DNA of 6,766 nt, taken from NCBI GenBank assembly GCA_900556015.1, contig USNH01000050.1, positions 1 through 6,766 on the forward strand, given 5' to 3'. Under the pieces are notes generated by a model. It was not told the DNA's origin, searched no databases, and worked only from the letters and a program-made list of their open reading frames with translations. How positions within the stretch are numbered: position 1 is the first letter of the stretch; each line of letters starts with the position of its first letter. Made by a program: the position numbers and the translations under genes. This DNA comes from an uncultured Eubacteriales bacterium. GTDB taxonomy: Bacteria > Bacillota_A > Clostridia > Oscillospirales > Oscillospiraceae. Positions 6,321 to 6,766 of this stretch are shown here, piece by piece.

Positions 6321-6644
6321 GCACTCCCGCCTATGCCGTCAGGGAGAGATCGCCCGCTGTACAACACTGATCCTCCATCGTGCAATTCTTCTGCCCTAAC
6401 GTCACGAAGGGCTTTTGCCCTTCTCGTACCTGAACCTACCTTCTCAGAGCGTTCGCTCCAATGGCTGCTATTCGCCACACGGCATTTCTGCCGCTTTGGT
6501 CCATTCCTTACGTCAACAGCGCCGTCCGCAGGGGGCATTACCCCGTTCCTTCAAAACTGCCGCCTGACGGTAATGATATACCGTCTTTACAGTGACAGCC
6601 ACACGACTTCGCAAGACCTTTTATTCAGTTTTCAGCCTCGATTT

Positions 6645-6673
6645 TTTTCGCAAAGTAACATACTTTGCGAAAA
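6645..6673. promoter_or_regulatory. Perfect 13-bp inverted repeat just after the predicted transcription start
   Basis: Arms ttttcgcaaagta (6645-6657) and tactttgcgaaaa (6661-6673) are exact complements around a 3-nt centre (aca). It lies at about +18 to +46 from the predicted start. It could be a repressor operator or the 5' hairpin of the RNA. No T-tract follows on the minus strand, so it is not a terminator. Confidence 0.7.
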
Positions 6674-6696
6674 CCTTCCAATTTCAACCGAATAAC

Positions 6697-6725
6697 AGTA
6701 TATACCAGTCGTTTTTCCGTGTCAA
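6697..6725 (-). promoter_or_regulatory. Near-consensus sigma-A promoter
   Basis: On the minus strand a -35 of TTGACA (6725-6720, six of six) and a -10 of TATACT (6702-6697, five of six) are separated by the ideal 17 bp. The expected start is near 6690. A-tracts at about 6737-6754 (AAAAAA and AAAATT on the minus strand) sit at the position of an UP element. The strength fits a stable RNA gene. Confidence 0.88.
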
Positions 6726-6766
6726 CAACGAGTTCTAATTTTCGACTTTTTTCTGGCGTAAAGCTG

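Larger units (their letters stand above)
6288..6690 (-). ncRNA. Candidate structured noncoding RNA of about 400 nt, family not recognised
   Basis: A consensus promoter ends just upstream and an intrinsic terminator closes it, giving a unit of about 400 nt with no convincing protein gene. Hairpins visible in the RNA (window coordinates) are: a 13-bp stem at 6645-6673; a 7-bp stem at 6566-6585; a GGGG/CCCC stem near 6532-6544; CGGCA-GAAA-TGCCG at 6480-6493 inside an AATGG/CCATT closing helix (6501-6505 and 6460-6464); GAGC/GCTC at 6447-6457; GAAGGGC-AAAA-GCCCTTC at 6406-6423; CTCCC/GGGAG at 6324-6346; then the terminator. The GNRA loop occurs only on the minus strand and supports that direction. 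I checked it by eye against RNase P RNA, tmRNA, SRP RNA, T-box and cobalamin leaders and saw none of their conserved cores. It could instead be a long regulatory leader of the 177-residue gene. Confidence 0.65.

Noticed and set aside
6314..6538. Minus-strand 74-codon frame from ATG 6538, with a weak purine-rich sequence upstream
   Set aside because: It runs through the hairpins and into the T1 stem, has an R/G/S-rich composition and no recognisable fold. The structured RNA explains the stretch better, though a small peptide cannot be fully excluded.
6288..6690. Known RNA families: RNase P, tmRNA, SRP RNA, T-box, cobalamin riboswitch, HEARO/omega RNA, group I or II intron
   Set aside because: By eye I find none of the conserved cores (such as GAGGAAAGTC, the tmRNA 3' end, the SRP GGAAGGAAGCAGC loop, the T-box sequence, the B12 box or a domain V hairpin), and no IscB/IsrB or reverse transcriptase gene is adjacent. 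A covariance search could overturn this.
6333..6695. Plus-strand 120-codon frame
   Set aside because: It is antisense to the RNA unit, shows no ribosome binding site and opposes a strong minus-strand promoter and terminators.

Overview
The window looks like chromosomal DNA from a GC-rich gut clostridium of the Oscillospiraceae type (Flavonifractor, Intestinimonas and relatives). This is inferred from three things: high-GC coding sequence with strong AGGAG-type ribosome binding sites, a typical long clostridial signal peptide, and a secreted protein that combines GLUG-type repeats with the start of an InlB/Listeria-Bacteroides-type repeat. I cannot name the species. Everything I can support is on the minus strand, so transcription runs from the right edge to the left edge.

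Right end (6766 to 6241). A near-consensus sigma-A promoter (TTGACA, 17 bp, TATACT), preceded by A-tracts, reads into about 400 nt with no convincing protein gene. This stretch holds many short hairpins, one with a GAAA tetraloop. It ends at a strong intrinsic terminator, and a second stronger one follows about 20 nt later. The best reading is a discrete structured noncoding RNA of about 400 nt that I cannot assign to a known family. A perfect 13-bp inverted repeat lies just downstream of the predicted transcription start.

Next (6224 to 5691). A 177-residue basic protein has an ideal ribosome binding site placed almost directly against the T-tract of the second terminator. It carries one segment like the homing-endonuclease-associated repeat and a long charged helical tail. 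A terminator hairpin follows it.

Left part (5475 to beyond 1). This is a three-gene operon. It encodes a MotA/TolQ/ExbB-family proton-channel protein, a DUF2149 protein with an ExbD-like transmembrane aspartate, and a very large secreted protein (1,498 codons in the window, 3' end missing). The secreted protein is built of four GLUG-type repeat modules separated by linkers. The first two genes overlap by 14 bp, and the third starts 45 bp after the second. The arrangement suggests an ExbB/ExbD-like motor or energiser in the membrane paired with a long exported beta-rich surface protein. That coupling is inference, and the natural partner function in a presumably single-membrane cell is not known to me. 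The most interesting items are this operon and the unassigned RNA with its tandem terminators.
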